A stretch of DNA of 64,000 nucleotides from Paludisphaera rhizosphaerae (GTDB lineage: Bacteria; Planctomycetota; Planctomycetia; Isosphaerales; Isosphaeraceae), in NCBI RefSeq assembly GCF_011065895.1, contig NZ_JAALCR010000018.1:62001-126000 (forward strand), given 5' to 3'. Below are positions 37,207-46,688 of the stretch, in pieces. Both the position numbers and the translations under genes were made by a program. Position 1 is the stretch's first letter. Every line of letters begins with the position of its first letter. Below the pieces are notes generated by a model. That model had not been told where the DNA came from and searched no databases. It saw only the letters and a list, made by a program, of their open reading frames with translations.

Positions 37207-39375
37207 ATGCCGACGATCGCGGCCGTCATCGACCGGATGTTTCCCGAGGGGACCAACCCGAGCGGTGGCGGCCCAGTCGACAGAACCCAGGCTCCGCAAT
37301 GGCCTCCCGACGCGTTCGCCGTCGCGGCGACCCTCGTCGGGCGATCCGGCTGCTACAGCCGTCCTGAATCCACAGGCCTTCAAAATCAGACGTTCGACGA
37401 GCAGTTCGTCGACCGCGCCGAACGCCTCGGCCGCCTGTGGGCGGGGGAACTCGACGTCCAAAGCGAAGGGTCGCGAGGACCCGTCTCGCCGAGGGAGGCT
37501 CCTGAACTGTTCCACGAGTTGGAGGCGTTGTGGAGCGTTCTGACGAACCACCGTGAGCTACGGATCTCGGATTCGAAAGCCGAAGTCTGCTGGCGAGCGG
37601 CCCTGCAACTGATGGCCATCGCCGACGAGGCTTGCCGGGGAGTCGGCTTCGCGTCGATTGCCCGAAAGCCCAAAGACGCCCCCTCCCCCAAAACCACCCG
37701 TCTGATGGCGCTCGTCCACGCAGTGAATCTTGAGCGCGAGGCGAACATCACGTACGGCCCTTCCGATCAGAAGTTCTCCCTTCCCTACCTGCCGAACAGC
37801 CTCTGCAGGATGGTCCCGCCCGACGAGGCCTGCGTCCATCCGAAGACCCGCGCGCCGCGAGCGGGAATCACGCTGCGGTCGTTCTCGCACTACCTGGCGC
37901 TGGTGCCGCCGATCGGCGAGGTCGAATCCTCCTGGCGGAATGTCAACGAGGGAATCGCCGCGGAGTCTCCCGCCGAACCGTGGCTCAACGTGCTGGTCGT
38001 CCCCTTTCCCTACCATGTCCCGAAAGGCTGCTTCCGCGTCGGTCGCCGAACAAGCTGCGACGCCGTCGCCGAACTGCAGGCGGCGCGCGACTTCCATTCG
38101 TTCTTCTTTGACGCCGAGGCAAAGTGGCTGAAGGACCAGGAACGGGCGCTCGACCCCAAGGCCCTCGGCCATTTTCTGGTGGACCTCGTCAAGGAGGCGA
38201 ATGCGGCCCCCCAAGGCGGTCGGGTCGACGTCATGGTCTTGCCTGAGCTGGCGCTGGAGGCCAACATCGCGGAGAAGGTCGCCGAGATTCTGGCTGAACG
38301 AACTTCGCTCAACATGTTCGTCAGCGGCGTCTACGAACAACCGGCCGACGCCGACCCGATCAACGCCGTGGATTCCTACCTGCTCTTCAACGGCGAGGTC
38401 GTCGACAAGAACCGTCAGACCAAGCATCACCGCTGGAAGCTCGATCCCCGACAGTGCCAGGACTACGAGCTCGGCCCAGACTTCGACGCGTTGCAGTCGA
38501 CCGTCGCGGCGGCGCCGGCGGGCCAGGACGACGAGCCTGACCCAGACTTCGATGCACGAGATGAACAGACGGCGTTCTGGGAGCACATCGACATCACCCG
38601 TCGCACCGCCTCGTTCTGGGTCTTTCGTCCCGGCGTCAGCGTGACGACCCTGATCTGCGAGGACCTGGCCCGTGTCGACCCCGTCCACACCTACATCAGG
38701 ACCATCGGCCCGACTCTCGTCATCGCCCTGCTTATGGACGCGGCCCAGAAGCGAACCCGATGGCCGGGGCGGTATGCGACGAACCTTCGGGACGACCCGG
38801 GATCGTCCGTGCTCACGGTCAGCTCGCTGGGGATGATCCGTCTCGTCCGCAAGTATTACGACGCCGAGGCGCCGCAGGCGGTGGCGTTCTGGGCTGATGA
38901 GCACGTCGCCCGCGAACTTTGGCTCGACCCGGGGAGCCATGCCCTGCTGCTCAAGCTCAAGCCTGTGTTCTCCACGAATTACACGCTCGACGGGCGGGGC
39001 AACGACGGACGAACCATCAGCCTCCGCCTACCGTCCCACGAAGAAGGGCGGGAGGCGGAAGACGCCTTTGAAGCGGCGAAGGCGGGGGCCGCGGCCGCCT
39101 CCTGGGCCCTGGACGCCGCCGACAAGGCCGTGAGAGGAGCATCGGATCGGACGGGGAAGGAGTCGATCGAAGCGGTCAAGAAAACCGCGATTGCGGCGGC
39201 CTCGGCCGCCCAGGACGCGTTGAAGGCGGCCCACGAGGCGGTGAAAGCGGCACGGGCGGCCGGTCTGCACCGTACCAAGAACAAGCGGGTGATCCAGATC
39301 CAGCATCCGCGACCGCCGGCGTGGCTCGGCATGAATGCGCCGTCGGAGACCTCTTCTCAGGGCGCCGCCTCATGA
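37207..39375 (+). CDS. Large nitrilase-fold (CN-hydrolase) protein with helical extensions
   Basis: A 722-residue cytoplasmic protein. Residues 1-230 are a helical N-terminal region with no known match. From about 260 the nitrilase fold begins (LNVLVVPFPY) and keeps all three catalytic residues in order: Glu347 in VMVLPELALE, Lys406 in RQTKHHRWK and Cys484 in TTLICEDLAR. An acidic insert lies between Lys and Cys (430-455). Residues 620-695 are Ala/Lys-rich and strongly helical, probably a coiled coil. Family members cleave or form amide bonds. It is flanked by a zinc-finger anti-sigma-like gene and a sigma-like gene; the stop of this gene overlaps the sigma start by 4 nt. Confidence 0.72.
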   Translation: MPTIAAVIDRMFPEGTNPSGGGPVDRTQAPQWPPDAFAVAATLVGRSGCYSRPESTGLQNQTFDEQFVDRAERLGRLWAGELDVQSEGSRGPVSPREAPELFHELEALWSVLTNHRELRISDSKAEVCWRAALQLMAIADEACRGVGFASIARKPKDAPSPKTTRLMALVHAVNLEREANITYGPSDQKFSLPYLPNSLCRMVPPDEACVHPKTRAPRAGITLRSFSHYLALVPPIGEVESSWRNVNEGIAAESPAEPWLNVLVVPFPYHVPKGCFRVGRRTSCDAVAELQAARDFHSFFFDAEAKWLKDQERALDPKALGHFLVDLVKEANAAPQGGRVDVMVLPELALEANIAEKVAEILAERTSLNMFVSGVYEQPADADPINAVDSYLLFNGEVVDKNRQTKHHRWKLDPRQCQDYELGPDFDALQSTVAAAPAGQDDEPDPDFDARDEQTAFWEHIDITRRTASFWVFRPGVSVTTLICEDLARVDPVHTYIRTIGPTLVIALLMDAAQKRTRWPGRYATNLRDDPGSSVLTVSSLGMIRLVRKYYDAEAPQAVAFWADEHVARELWLDPGSHALLLKLKPVFSTNYTLDGRGNDGRTISLRLPSHEEGREAEDAFEAAKAGAAAASWALDAADKAVRGASDRTGKESIEAVKKTAIAAASAAQDALKAAHEAVKAARAAGLHRTKNKRVIQIQHPRPPAWLGMNAPSETSSQGAAS

Positions 39376-40022
39376 ATGAATCGTCCCCTCGCCCCGACGA
39401 GGCCCCGGGCGAAACAGCGGCCGCGGAAGCAAAACGCCTGCAAGAAGAGGGGCGCCGGCAGATCGCCAACCTGCTGCGTTCCACCGCCGCGAAGCGCCCC
39501 TGGATCCAGAGCGAACTGGACGACGCCGAGAACGAGGTCGTTCTGATCCTGCTCGATCGCGTGGGGTCCAACATCTGGGAGGATCTGAGCCCACGGAAGT
39601 TCGGCTCCGAAGCAGCTCGACAGGCGCGTCGAAGCCTTTTCCAGGCGGTGCAGATCGTCTCCGATCGCCTCCGAAATCGCCGACGGGTCGAGATCAAGCC
39701 GGGAGACGCTGACTACGACCCCGACGCCGACAAAACGCGTCGCCAGCGGCGGACGATCGCCCCCGACTGGCATCTCGGCGACGACGCCGAACGGGTCGTC
39801 GACGATGCTGTCGAGGACGGGGTGCGCATCGACGTCCGCACCGCCCTCGACGGCCTGCAACCGCAACAACGTCGGATCGTCGTCCAGCGCGTCGTTCAGG
39901 GGCTGACCTGGGAGCAGATCGCCGCCGAGCTCAAGGTCACAGCCTCTCAAGCTCGTTCCCAATTCTCGAGCGCCCGGTCTGTGCTCGCCGATTGGCTGCG
40001 GGCCTACAGCGACGACCTCTGA
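39372..40022 (+). CDS. Sigma-70 family (ECF-like) factor
   Basis: A 216-residue protein starting at ATG 39372, which overlaps the nitrilase-like gene's stop (ATGA), so translation is coupled. The region 2-like part includes SELDDAENEVVLILLDRV and ARQARRSLFQAVQIVSDRL. Region 4 is clear at the C-terminus: ALDGLQPQQRRIVVQRVVQG, then the HTH LTWEQIAAELKVTASQARSQF. Region 2 is divergent from standard ECF factors and the linker is long and charged, so a sigma-like regulator is the safest call. Cognate to the zinc-finger protein two genes upstream by context. Confidence 0.72.
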   Translation: MNESSPRPDEAPGETAAAEAKRLQEEGRRQIANLLRSTAAKRPWIQSELDDAENEVVLILLDRVGSNIWEDLSPRKFGSEAARQARRSLFQAVQIVSDRLRNRRRVEIKPGDADYDPDADKTRRQRRTIAPDWHLGDDAERVVDDAVEDGVRIDVRTALDGLQPQQRRIVVQRVVQGLTWEQIAAELKVTASQARSQFSSARSVLADWLRAYSDDL

Positions 40023-40093
40023 AATCCTCGGACGACCGAGATCGGGGATGGAAGAAGTCGGAGCTGAGGCCTACGTCCCGGGAGAGTCCGCGG

Positions 40094-40099
40094 TAAACT
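40094..40099 (+). promoter_or_regulatory. Possible -10 element TAAACT
   Basis: TAAACT 85 bp before the sulfatase ATG, in the context GCGGTAAACTG. No convincing -35 is visible at 16-18 bp. Listed because the same box precedes the genes at 8989 and (as TATACT) 6082. Confidence 0.3.
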
Positions 40100-40183
40100 G
40101 ACCGTCGTCCCTGCGAACTCATGAATCTTTCCAGAGACTCGCTCCCTCGGGCTCCTCCCGCAGTCCTCTCCAAAAGCGGCACC

Positions 40184-41689
40184 ATGAAGCGTCCATCGGC
40201 CCTCGTCCTCGCAAGCGTTCTGGCGTTCACCGCGTCGCACCACCGCGCGAACGCCGAGGACCATCCCAACATCGTCTTCATCCTGGCCGACGACCTGGGG
40301 TGGAACGACACCACGATCAACGGCGAGAGCCAGTTCTACGAGACCCCCAACATCCAGCGGCTGGCGGATCGGGGGATTCGGTTCACCAACGCCTACGTCG
40401 CCAACCCGCTCTGCTCGCCGACGCGCGCCAGCATTCTCACCGGGCTGTATCCCGGGCGGGTCGGGATCACGGCTCCCAACTGCCATCTCCCGGCGGTGCG
40501 TTTGAACCCCGTCAGTCAGCCGACGGCGCCTCCCGATCAGAAGGCGCTTCCCCAGATCAGCGCGACCCGGCTGAAGACGACGTACCCCAGCCTGGCGAAG
40601 ACGCTGAAGCAGGCGGGATACGCCACGGGACACTTCGGCAAGTGGCATCTGGGTCGGCCCCCCTATTCGGCGCTCGAGCAGGGGTTCGACGTGGATCTGC
40701 CGCATGCGCCGATCCCCGGTCCGGGCCCCAGCTATCTCGGCCCCTGGCCCTTCTGGCCCGACAAGGGAGCGGAGGGAGAGCACATCGAGGACAGGATGGC
40801 CAAGGAGGCCTCCGCGTTCATCCGCGAGCACAAGGACGGGCCGTTCTTCCTGAACTACTGGGCGTTCTCCGTCCACAGTCCGTGGACGCCCAAGCCGGAC
40901 CTGGTCAAGAAGTACGAGGCCAAGGCGGCCAAGCTCCCTCCCGGCGAGCGCCGGCGGAACCCGATCTACGCCGCGATGATCGAGAGCCTGGACGACGCCG
41001 TCGGCGTGTTGCTGGAGACGCTGGACGAACTCAAGATCGCCGACCGGACGATCATCGTCTTCACCGGCGACAACGGCGGCGTGAACTGGTTGGACCTCAA
41101 GTGGCCCCAGATGTTCGGCCTGAAGACTCCGCCCACGTCCAACGCCCCGCTTCGCGGCGGCAAGGCGTGCCTCTACGAAGGGGGCACGCGTGAGCCCACG
41201 GCCGTCGTCTGGCCGGGACGGATCGCCCCAGGAACCGTCACCGACGCCATCCTGTCCAGCGTCGACTGGCATCCCACGCTGCTGGAGATGGCCGGGCTCA
41301 AACCGCTGGAGGGCCAGAAGCTCGACGGGATCTCCCAGGTGTCGACCCTCCTGGGCAAGGGCCCCGTCCGGGAGGTCGCCTACTGCTTCTTCCCCCACTT
41401 CCTGGGTCACGGCGGCGGCGACCCGCGTTTCGACCTCCTCGCCTGCGTCCCCGGGACGTGGGTCCGCAAGGGAGACTGGAAGCTGATCCGCTTCCACCAC
41501 GACAACGACGACCAGACCGACCGATTCGAGCTGTACAACCTCAAGGACGACCTCGGCGAAACCAGGAACCTCGCCGCCGACCGCCCCGACCTCGTCAAGG
41601 AGCTGGACGCCCTCATCGATCGCCACCTCGAAGACATCGGCGCGATTGTCCCGCCCAGGAACCCGGCCTACAAGCCGAAGGGGTCGTAA
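40184..41689 (+). CDS. Secreted arylsulfatase-type sulfatase
   Basis: A 501-residue type I sulfatase. ATG 40184 gives a signal RPSALVLASVLAFTASHHRANA. The N-terminal metal site is in NIVFILADDLGWND. The formylglycine motif Cys-x-Pro-x-Arg is present as CSPTR in NPLCSPTRASILTG, so a maturase is needed. Further motifs are GKWHLG and FTGDNGG. It most likely removes sulfate from polysaccharides, acting outside the cytoplasm. It is not in an operon with another sulfatase; the second copy lies at 53559. Confidence 0.92.
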   Translation: MKRPSALVLASVLAFTASHHRANAEDHPNIVFILADDLGWNDTTINGESQFYETPNIQRLADRGIRFTNAYVANPLCSPTRASILTGLYPGRVGITAPNCHLPAVRLNPVSQPTAPPDQKALPQISATRLKTTYPSLAKTLKQAGYATGHFGKWHLGRPPYSALEQGFDVDLPHAPIPGPGPSYLGPWPFWPDKGAEGEHIEDRMAKEASAFIREHKDGPFFLNYWAFSVHSPWTPKPDLVKKYEAKAAKLPPGERRRNPIYAAMIESLDDAVGVLLETLDELKIADRTIIVFTGDNGGVNWLDLKWPQMFGLKTPPTSNAPLRGGKACLYEGGTREPTAVVWPGRIAPGTVTDAILSSVDWHPTLLEMAGLKPLEGQKLDGISQVSTLLGKGPVREVAYCFFPHFLGHGGGDPRFDLLACVPGTWVRKGDWKLIRFHHDNDDQTDRFELYNLKDDLGETRNLAADRPDLVKELDALIDRHLEDIGAIVPPRNPAYKPKGS

Positions 41690-41857
41690 CGACTCTCCAA
41701 GAAGGATCGCGACTCCGCCGAGCCCTCGCCGCCGAGGGAATCGCGCGGATGGTGCGTCGATTTCGGAGTTTTTTCCTGCGACAATCCCACCGTGGGGGCC
41801 CCGTCGCCCCTCGCCTCCCTCGAGTCCGAAGCTGTTCCGAGGAGCCCACCGTTGAAC

Positions 41858-44800
41858 ATGGGATCGATCCCTTGCGCTCGATGTGGAGTGATGTGCTCAC
41901 CGGCGGATACAACAGACGGGCTCTGCTCGGATTGCCGGATGAAGCGTCGGCACGGGCCGGAGACGGAGCTCGATGAAGAGACGATCCCCGGCCCGTCGAG
42001 CGATGCCGGCCAGGAACCGACCGATCGGATGGGGCCGGACGAGACGTCGACGCCTCAGCCGGACGGCGCGGTCGAGGACGACAGCACGACCCTGCCGCCG
42101 GACGGCCTCACGGTGAGCGCCGGGGCTGGGGCCAAGGCCCCGGTCGACCTTGGACGAGGGACCACGGTCCATTACTTCGGCGACTACGAGATCCTGAAGG
42201 AACTGGGTCGCGGCGGGATGGGGGTGGTCTACAAGGCCAGGCAGCTCAGCCTCAATCGGGCCGTCGCGTTGAAGGTCGTCAAGGCCGGGGTTCTGGCGGA
42301 CGACGAGGAACGCCGCCGATTCCAGAATGAGGCGGAGGCCGTCGCGCTGCTCGATCACGTCGGGATCGTTCCGGTCCACGAGGTCGGCGAGCACGAGGGG
42401 AAGCCGTACCTTTCGATGAAACTCATCGAGGGGGGCAACCTGACGGCAAGCCTCGCCAGGTACAAGCAGGACCCTCGCGCAGCCGCCGCTCTGACCGCCG
42501 AGATCGCCGAGGCCGTCCACCACGCCCATATGCGCGGGATTTTGCACCGCGACCTGAAGCCCGCGAACATCCTGCTCGACGCCGGGGGCCACCCCCACGT
42601 CACGGACTTCGGGCTCGCCAAGCGCGTCGAGGAGGACCTCGAACTGACCGCGAGCGGCGCGATCCTCGGGACGCCGTCCTACATGAGCCCGGAACAGGCC
42701 TCGGGTCGCCGAGGCGCGATCACGACGGCGTCCGACGTTTACGGCCTGGGGGCGATCCTCTACGCGCTCCTCTCCGGCAAGGCGCCGTTCGGCGGCGGGA
42801 GCGTCGTGGAGACCATCGACGCGGTCAGGAATCAGCCGCCAGTCCCTCCGCGTCGGGCGAACCCCGACGTCCCCCGCGACCTCGAAACGATCTGCTTGAA
42901 ATGCCTGGAGAAAGACGCGCGACGAAGGTACTCCTCGGCGTCCGCCCTGGCGGACGACCTGAAAGCCTGGCTGGAATCCCGGCCGATCTCGGCCCGCCCC
43001 GTCGGCGCCTTCGAGAAGCTGCGACTCTGGTGCAGGCGGAACCCGGCCGTGGCGGCGTCAGCGGCGGCGGTCGTCATGGCGCTCGTCCTGGGGACGGGGT
43101 CGGTGATCGCCGTACAGACCCGGGCGAACGGCCTGCTGGAGAAGAAGAACCTCGACCTTCAGGCGTCGAATGCGGAACTCGACAAACAGCGGCTCCGCGC
43201 CGTCTCGGCTGAGGCCGAGGAACGCCGCCGCGCCGCGGAGGTCCAGGAGACCGCGGACTTCCAGTCGAAGATGCTCGCCCAGGTCGATCCCGCCCAGGCC
43301 GGCCTGAACCTCTCCCAAGACGTGAGAGCCCGGTTCGTGGAGGCCCTAGCGAAGGCGGAGACCTCCGACGTTGAGCGGGCGCGGCAGGAAGAGGCCTTCG
43401 TCAACGCCTGGAGCCGGGTCAACTCCACCGACGCCGCCCGCACCCTGATCGACGGCGCCATTCTCAAGCCGGCCGCCGAGGCGATCGACGTCCAGTTCAA
43501 GGACAGGCCCTTAATCGCCGCCACGCTGCGGCAGACTCTGGGAGAGCGATACGAAGACCTCGGCGACTACGAGGCCGCGGCCCTCCAGATGAAAGCCGCG
43601 ATCGACGCCAGACGACGAACGCTTGGGGACGACCACCCGGAGACGCTCGAGGCGATGGTCGAATTGGGTCGCATACTCACGTCGCAGGACAAATACGACG
43701 AGTCGTCGCGGCTCTTGAAGCAGGCCATGGATACGGGCCGAAAAGTCCTCGGCGACGATCATCGCACGACCCTGAGCGCCACCCACGGCATGGGGGTCGT
43801 GCTCAGCAAGCAAGGGCGATGGGACGAGGCGGCCTCGCTTTTGAGCGAGGCCTACGAGCGACGTCTACGGCTGTTCGGAGAAGACGACCGCGACACGTTG
43901 ACGGCGATCGCCTCGATGGGAGACATCCTCAAGGCGCAGAGCAAGCTGAACGAGTCGCTGCCCTACCTCAGACGGGCGGTCGACGGGAGGCGGAAGGTCC
44001 TGGGCCCGGACGCCGACGCCACGCTGAACTCCCTGAATAACCTGGGCACGCTGTACGTCGACCTGAAACGGCACGCGGAGGCCGTCGCGTGCTTTCGCGA
44101 AGTGTGCGACAAACGGCGCGTCCTGCTCGGCGCGGTCCATCCCCGGACCATGAACGCCCTCCGAAACCTCGCCGGAGCCCTCTCCCGCGAAGGGAACGAC
44201 GCGGAGGCCGAATCCCTGATGCGTGAGGCGCTCGCCGACGACCGCCGGATCCTCGGGGACGATCACCTGTCCACGCTCGTGTCGCTGAACAACCTCGGCG
44301 CGTTCCTGCTCGAAAAGAACAGACCGGACGACGCCGAGCCGTTCTGCCGCGAGTCGCTGGAGAAAAATCGGCGAATCCTCGGCCCCAACCACCCCAGGAC
44401 CCTGGTCGCGACGAACGTGATGGGCTACGTCTACTCGCGAAAGAAGCGGCCCGCCGACGCCGAGCCCTTGCTGCGCGAAGCCATCGAGATCAGCCGACGC
44501 ATCAACGGGGAAAATCATCAAGACACCCTCGTATTCATCCAGAACCTCGGAACGTCGATCATGGATCAGAAGAAGCCGGCCGAGGCCGAGCCGGCGTTCC
44601 GCACTGTCGCCGAGAAAGCCTCCGCGGCGCTCGGCGATCGACATCCGCTCGTCGTCGGCGCCAGGACCAATCTGGCGCGCGTCCTCCTCGACCAAAAGAA
44701 GTTCGCCGAGGCGGTCGAGGTCCTGGCGTCCAGCGAGAAGACGGCCCGTGCGATCGGCGGTCGAGAGGGAGATCGATCGCTCGCCATGACCCTGCAGCGG

Positions 44801-45052
44801 TTGGGGACGGCTCGAATCGGCCTCCACGAATTCGAGAGGGCGGAAGCGACCCTCCTCGAAGCCCACGGCGTCGTCCTCAGGATGCGAGCCGCCGGCGTCG
44901 CCGACTCGCGCAACTGCGAACGGACGCTCGTGCAGCTCTACACCGACTGGGACGCCGCCAAACCGGGGAACGGTTACGACGCGAAGGCCGCCGAGTGGAA
45001 GAAGAAACTCGAAGAACCGGCGTCGCCGTCCCCCACTCCCAAGGCGAGCTGA
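41858..45052 (+). CDS. Ser/Thr kinase with N-terminal zinc ribbon and C-terminal TPR array
   Basis: A 1064-residue kinase. Residues 1-30 have two CxxC pairs (Cys6/Cys9 and Cys23/Cys26) of a zinc ribbon. The kinase domain at about 108-375 keeps [12 protein letters not shown], Lys139 in [15 protein letters not shown] (230-238) and DFG (250-252). A transmembrane helix lies at about 396-419, followed by a short coiled coil. The C-terminal 480 residues are about ten kinesin-light-chain-type TPRs (42-residue units with RRxLGxDHPxTL). An in-frame TTG at 41852 has better spacing to GAGGAG and may be the true start. A periplasmic TPR sensor linked to a cytoplasmic kinase is inferred. Confidence 0.9.
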   Translation: MGSIPCARCGVMCSPADTTDGLCSDCRMKRRHGPETELDEETIPGPSSDAGQEPTDRMGPDETSTPQPDGAVEDDSTTLPPDGLTVSAGAGAKAPVDLGRGTTVHYFGDYEILKELGRGGMGVVYKARQLSLNRAVALKVVKAGVLADDEERRRFQNEAEAVALLDHVGIVPVHEVGEHEGKPYLSMKLIEGGNLTASLARYKQDPRAAAALTAEIAEAVHHAHMRGILHRDLKPANILLDAGGHPHVTDFGLAKRVEEDLELTASGAILGTPSYMSPEQASGRRGAITTASDVYGLGAILYALLSGKAPFGGGSVVETIDAVRNQPPVPPRRANPDVPRDLETICLKCLEKDARRRYSSASALADDLKAWLESRPISARPVGAFEKLRLWCRRNPAVAASAAAVVMALVLGTGSVIAVQTRANGLLEKKNLDLQASNAELDKQRLRAVSAEAEERRRAAEVQETADFQSKMLAQVDPAQAGLNLSQDVRARFVEALAKAETSDVERARQEEAFVNAWSRVNSTDAARTLIDGAILKPAAEAIDVQFKDRPLIAATLRQTLGERYEDLGDYEAAALQMKAAIDARRRTLGDDHPETLEAMVELGRILTSQDKYDESSRLLKQAMDTGRKVLGDDHRTTLSATHGMGVVLSKQGRWDEAASLLSEAYERRLRLFGEDDRDTLTAIASMGDILKAQSKLNESLPYLRRAVDGRRKVLGPDADATLNSLNNLGTLYVDLKRHAEAVACFREVCDKRRVLLGAVHPRTMNALRNLAGALSREGNDAEAESLMREALADDRRILGDDHLSTLVSLNNLGAFLLEKNRPDDAEPFCRESLEKNRRILGPNHPRTLVATNVMGYVYSRKKRPADAEPLLREAIEISRRINGENHQDTLVFIQNLGTSIMDQKKPAEAEPAFRTVAEKASAALGDRHPLVVGARTNLARVLLDQKKFAEAVEVLASSEKTARAIGGREGDRSLAMTLQRLGTARIGLHEFERAEATLLEAHGVVLRMRAAGVADSRNCERTLVQLYTDWDAAKPGNGYDAKAAEWKKKLEEPASPSPTPKAS

Positions 45053-45180
45053 CGGCTTCCGGAGCCGGTCGAGACGTCCCATTTCGGCCGATGACGTCCT
45101 CGGCCCGTTTGACAGGGTTGGCGGTTCTGGGGTGCAATCGGATCCACCAGGGCCGTCTTGTTCCCGCTCCGGAGCCTTCG

Positions 45181-45993
45181 ATGTTCAGGATTCGTCGTTT
45201 CATCGCCGCGATTCTCGTCGGCGTGGTTTCTTTGCAGTCTGCGCCGCAGGCGTTCGCCTGGGGGCGGGTCGGGCATCGGGTGATTGGGAGGGGGGTGGAG
45301 GCCCGGCTCTCGCCGAAGGCGAAGGCTGCGGTGGCGGCGCTGCTTGCTCCGGGCGAGACGCTCGCGGACGCCTCGGTCTGGGCGGACGAGCACAAACGCG
45401 AGCTGCCGCAGACGGCCTCGTGGCACTACATCGACGTTCCACTGGACGAGCCCCGCTACGACGCCCGGTTCTCGGGCGAGGATCCGGCGAAGGGGTGCAT
45501 CGTCGCCAAGATCCGCGAAGAGATCGCCGTCATGAAAGATCCCGGCCGGTCGATCGACGAGCGTCGGATCGCCTTCCGATTCGTCGTGCACCTGGTCCAG
45601 GATCTGCACATGCCGATGCACGTCGGCGACAACAGCGACAAGGGAGGGAACCTCACCCAGGTCCAGTTCTTCGGCGAAGGGTCGAACCTCCACCGCGTCT
45701 GGGACTTCGAGATGATCGAGCGCGACGGCGCGACCGAGGAGGCGTGGCTCGCCATCCTCGCCAAGGAGCCCGCGGCCGAGGCAGACGCCGCCGGCTCGCT
45801 TGAGGACTGGGCCACCGAAAGCCTGCTCGCCGCCCGCGCCGCGTACCAGGCGCCCGGCACGACCCAGCGAATGAAGTCGGGGGCCAAACTCGCCGAGGCC
45901 TACCTCGAAGCCAACCGCCCCGTCGTCCGTCGTCGCCTTCACCTGGCCACCGTTCGGCTCGCCCGGGTTCTGAACGAGGCGTTCGGGGGGTGA
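45181..45993 (+). CDS. S1/P1-type zinc-dependent nuclease
   Basis: A 270-residue exported nuclease. GGAG lies 7 nt before ATG 45181; the signal peptide ends AFA and mature Trp27 begins WGRVGHRV. Zinc ligands of the P1 family are in place: Trp27, His32, Asp69 in SVWADE, His82 in ASWHYIDVP, His137 and Asp141 in VVHLVQDLHMPMH, His147, and the late His171/Asp175 in LHRVWDF. All nine usual ligands can be matched by pattern. It cleaves single-stranded DNA and RNA (and 3'-nucleotides) in the periplasm or medium, probably for phosphate or nucleoside scavenging. Confidence 0.92.
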   Translation: MFRIRRFIAAILVGVVSLQSAPQAFAWGRVGHRVIGRGVEARLSPKAKAAVAALLAPGETLADASVWADEHKRELPQTASWHYIDVPLDEPRYDARFSGEDPAKGCIVAKIREEIAVMKDPGRSIDERRIAFRFVVHLVQDLHMPMHVGDNSDKGGNLTQVQFFGEGSNLHRVWDFEMIERDGATEEAWLAILAKEPAAEADAAGSLEDWATESLLAARAAYQAPGTTQRMKSGAKLAEAYLEANRPVVRRRLHLATVRLARVLNEAFGG

Positions 45994-46139
45994 GCCGAAT
46001 CAGGGAGGGGGTGGATTTCCAAACCGTCGACAGCCCAAAATAGATAAGTCCGAGAACGGAGATTGAAGGTCGTGGAAGTCGGAGGGCGTGCGGGTCGCGA
46101 TCCTATCCATAACGGCCTTCCCCCCTCGCGGGGGAAGGT

Positions 46140-46383
46140 GGCCCGAAGGGCAATACTGTTCGGCACGACTTGCATAGAAGCCATCGGAGGCGATTGCCTC
46201 CCTTCTCCCCTGGTGGGAGAAGGTGCCCCGTAGGGGCGGATGAGGGGGGTCATAACCGTCGGCGGACGTTGGGATCCCCCTCATCCGACCTTCGGCCACC
46301 TTCTCCCACCAGGGGAGAAGGGAGGTTTCCATCGCTTCTTCTGAAGCTCAATTCCCGTGCCGAACAGTATTGGCCCGAAGGGC
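46140..46383. mobile_element. MITE-like 220-bp element with flanking direct repeat
   Basis: AATACTGTTCGGCAC at 46152-46166 and its exact reverse complement at 46357-46371 form 15-bp terminal inverted repeats. GGCCCGAAGGGC occurs directly outside each end (46140-46151 and 46372-46383). Inside, a 29-bp perfect inverted repeat lies at 46197-46225 and 46297-46325. There is no transposase gene. The element splits a family A arm that is intact at 49480 and 57112, so removing it restores a normal arm. The exact target duplication length is uncertain because the target is itself palindromic. Confidence 0.75.
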
Positions 46384-46432
46384 CGGATGAGGGGGGATCG
46401 GCGTCGCATCAAGAGCCAGCCGCCTGGGTGCC

Positions 46433-46515
46433 ATGGCCACACTTGTGTGGCCATGCGATCGGCGACGGTCGCGCTGGCTTCCCACACCGGTTCATGGCCA
46501 CGCAAGCGTGGCCAT
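46433..46515. repeat. Inverted pair of family B palindromes
   Basis: One palindrome at 46433-46454 (arms ATGGCCACAC, centre TT) and one at 46494-46515 (arms ATGGCCACGC, centre AA). They are flanked outward by GGGTGCC and GGCACCC, so the pair is itself inverted. The spacer contains a 21-bp segment at 46455-46475 that recurs exactly at 53492-53512. Confidence 0.8.
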
Positions 46516-46688
46516 GGCACCCGGAGTCACCTTGTGAACCAGTCGCCGGAGTGCATCCAACGGCGGTCGTCCCCCTCATCTGATCGCTTCGCGATCTGTC
46601 TTCCCCCGCGAGGGGGGAAGACTGTAATCCTCTTCGACACGCTCAATCCAAACCGGTCGACGCCCTCTCCCGCTACCGGAGCCCCGCC

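Larger units (their letters stand above)
46066..46622. repeat. Composite family A repeat element
   Basis: The left arm starts at AAGGTCGTGGAAG and includes AACGGCCTTCCCCCC-TCGC-GGGGGAAGG (46112-46138, given in pieces). The right arm (46565-46621) contains CCCCCTCATCTGATCG and a CTTCCCCC/GGGGGAAG palindrome. The same arms, in the same order, occur at 49422-49625. Within this copy lie an inserted 220-bp element (46152-46371) and two family B palindromes. Confidence 0.8.

Noticed and set aside
42200-45082. Several minus-strand frames opposite the kinase/TPR gene
   Set aside because: Codon-position shadows of the repetitive TPR coding region.
46066-46622. Possible CRISPR array because of repeated hairpins
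   Set aside because: Repeat units are inverted, unequal in length and nested, with no regular spacers and no cas genes.
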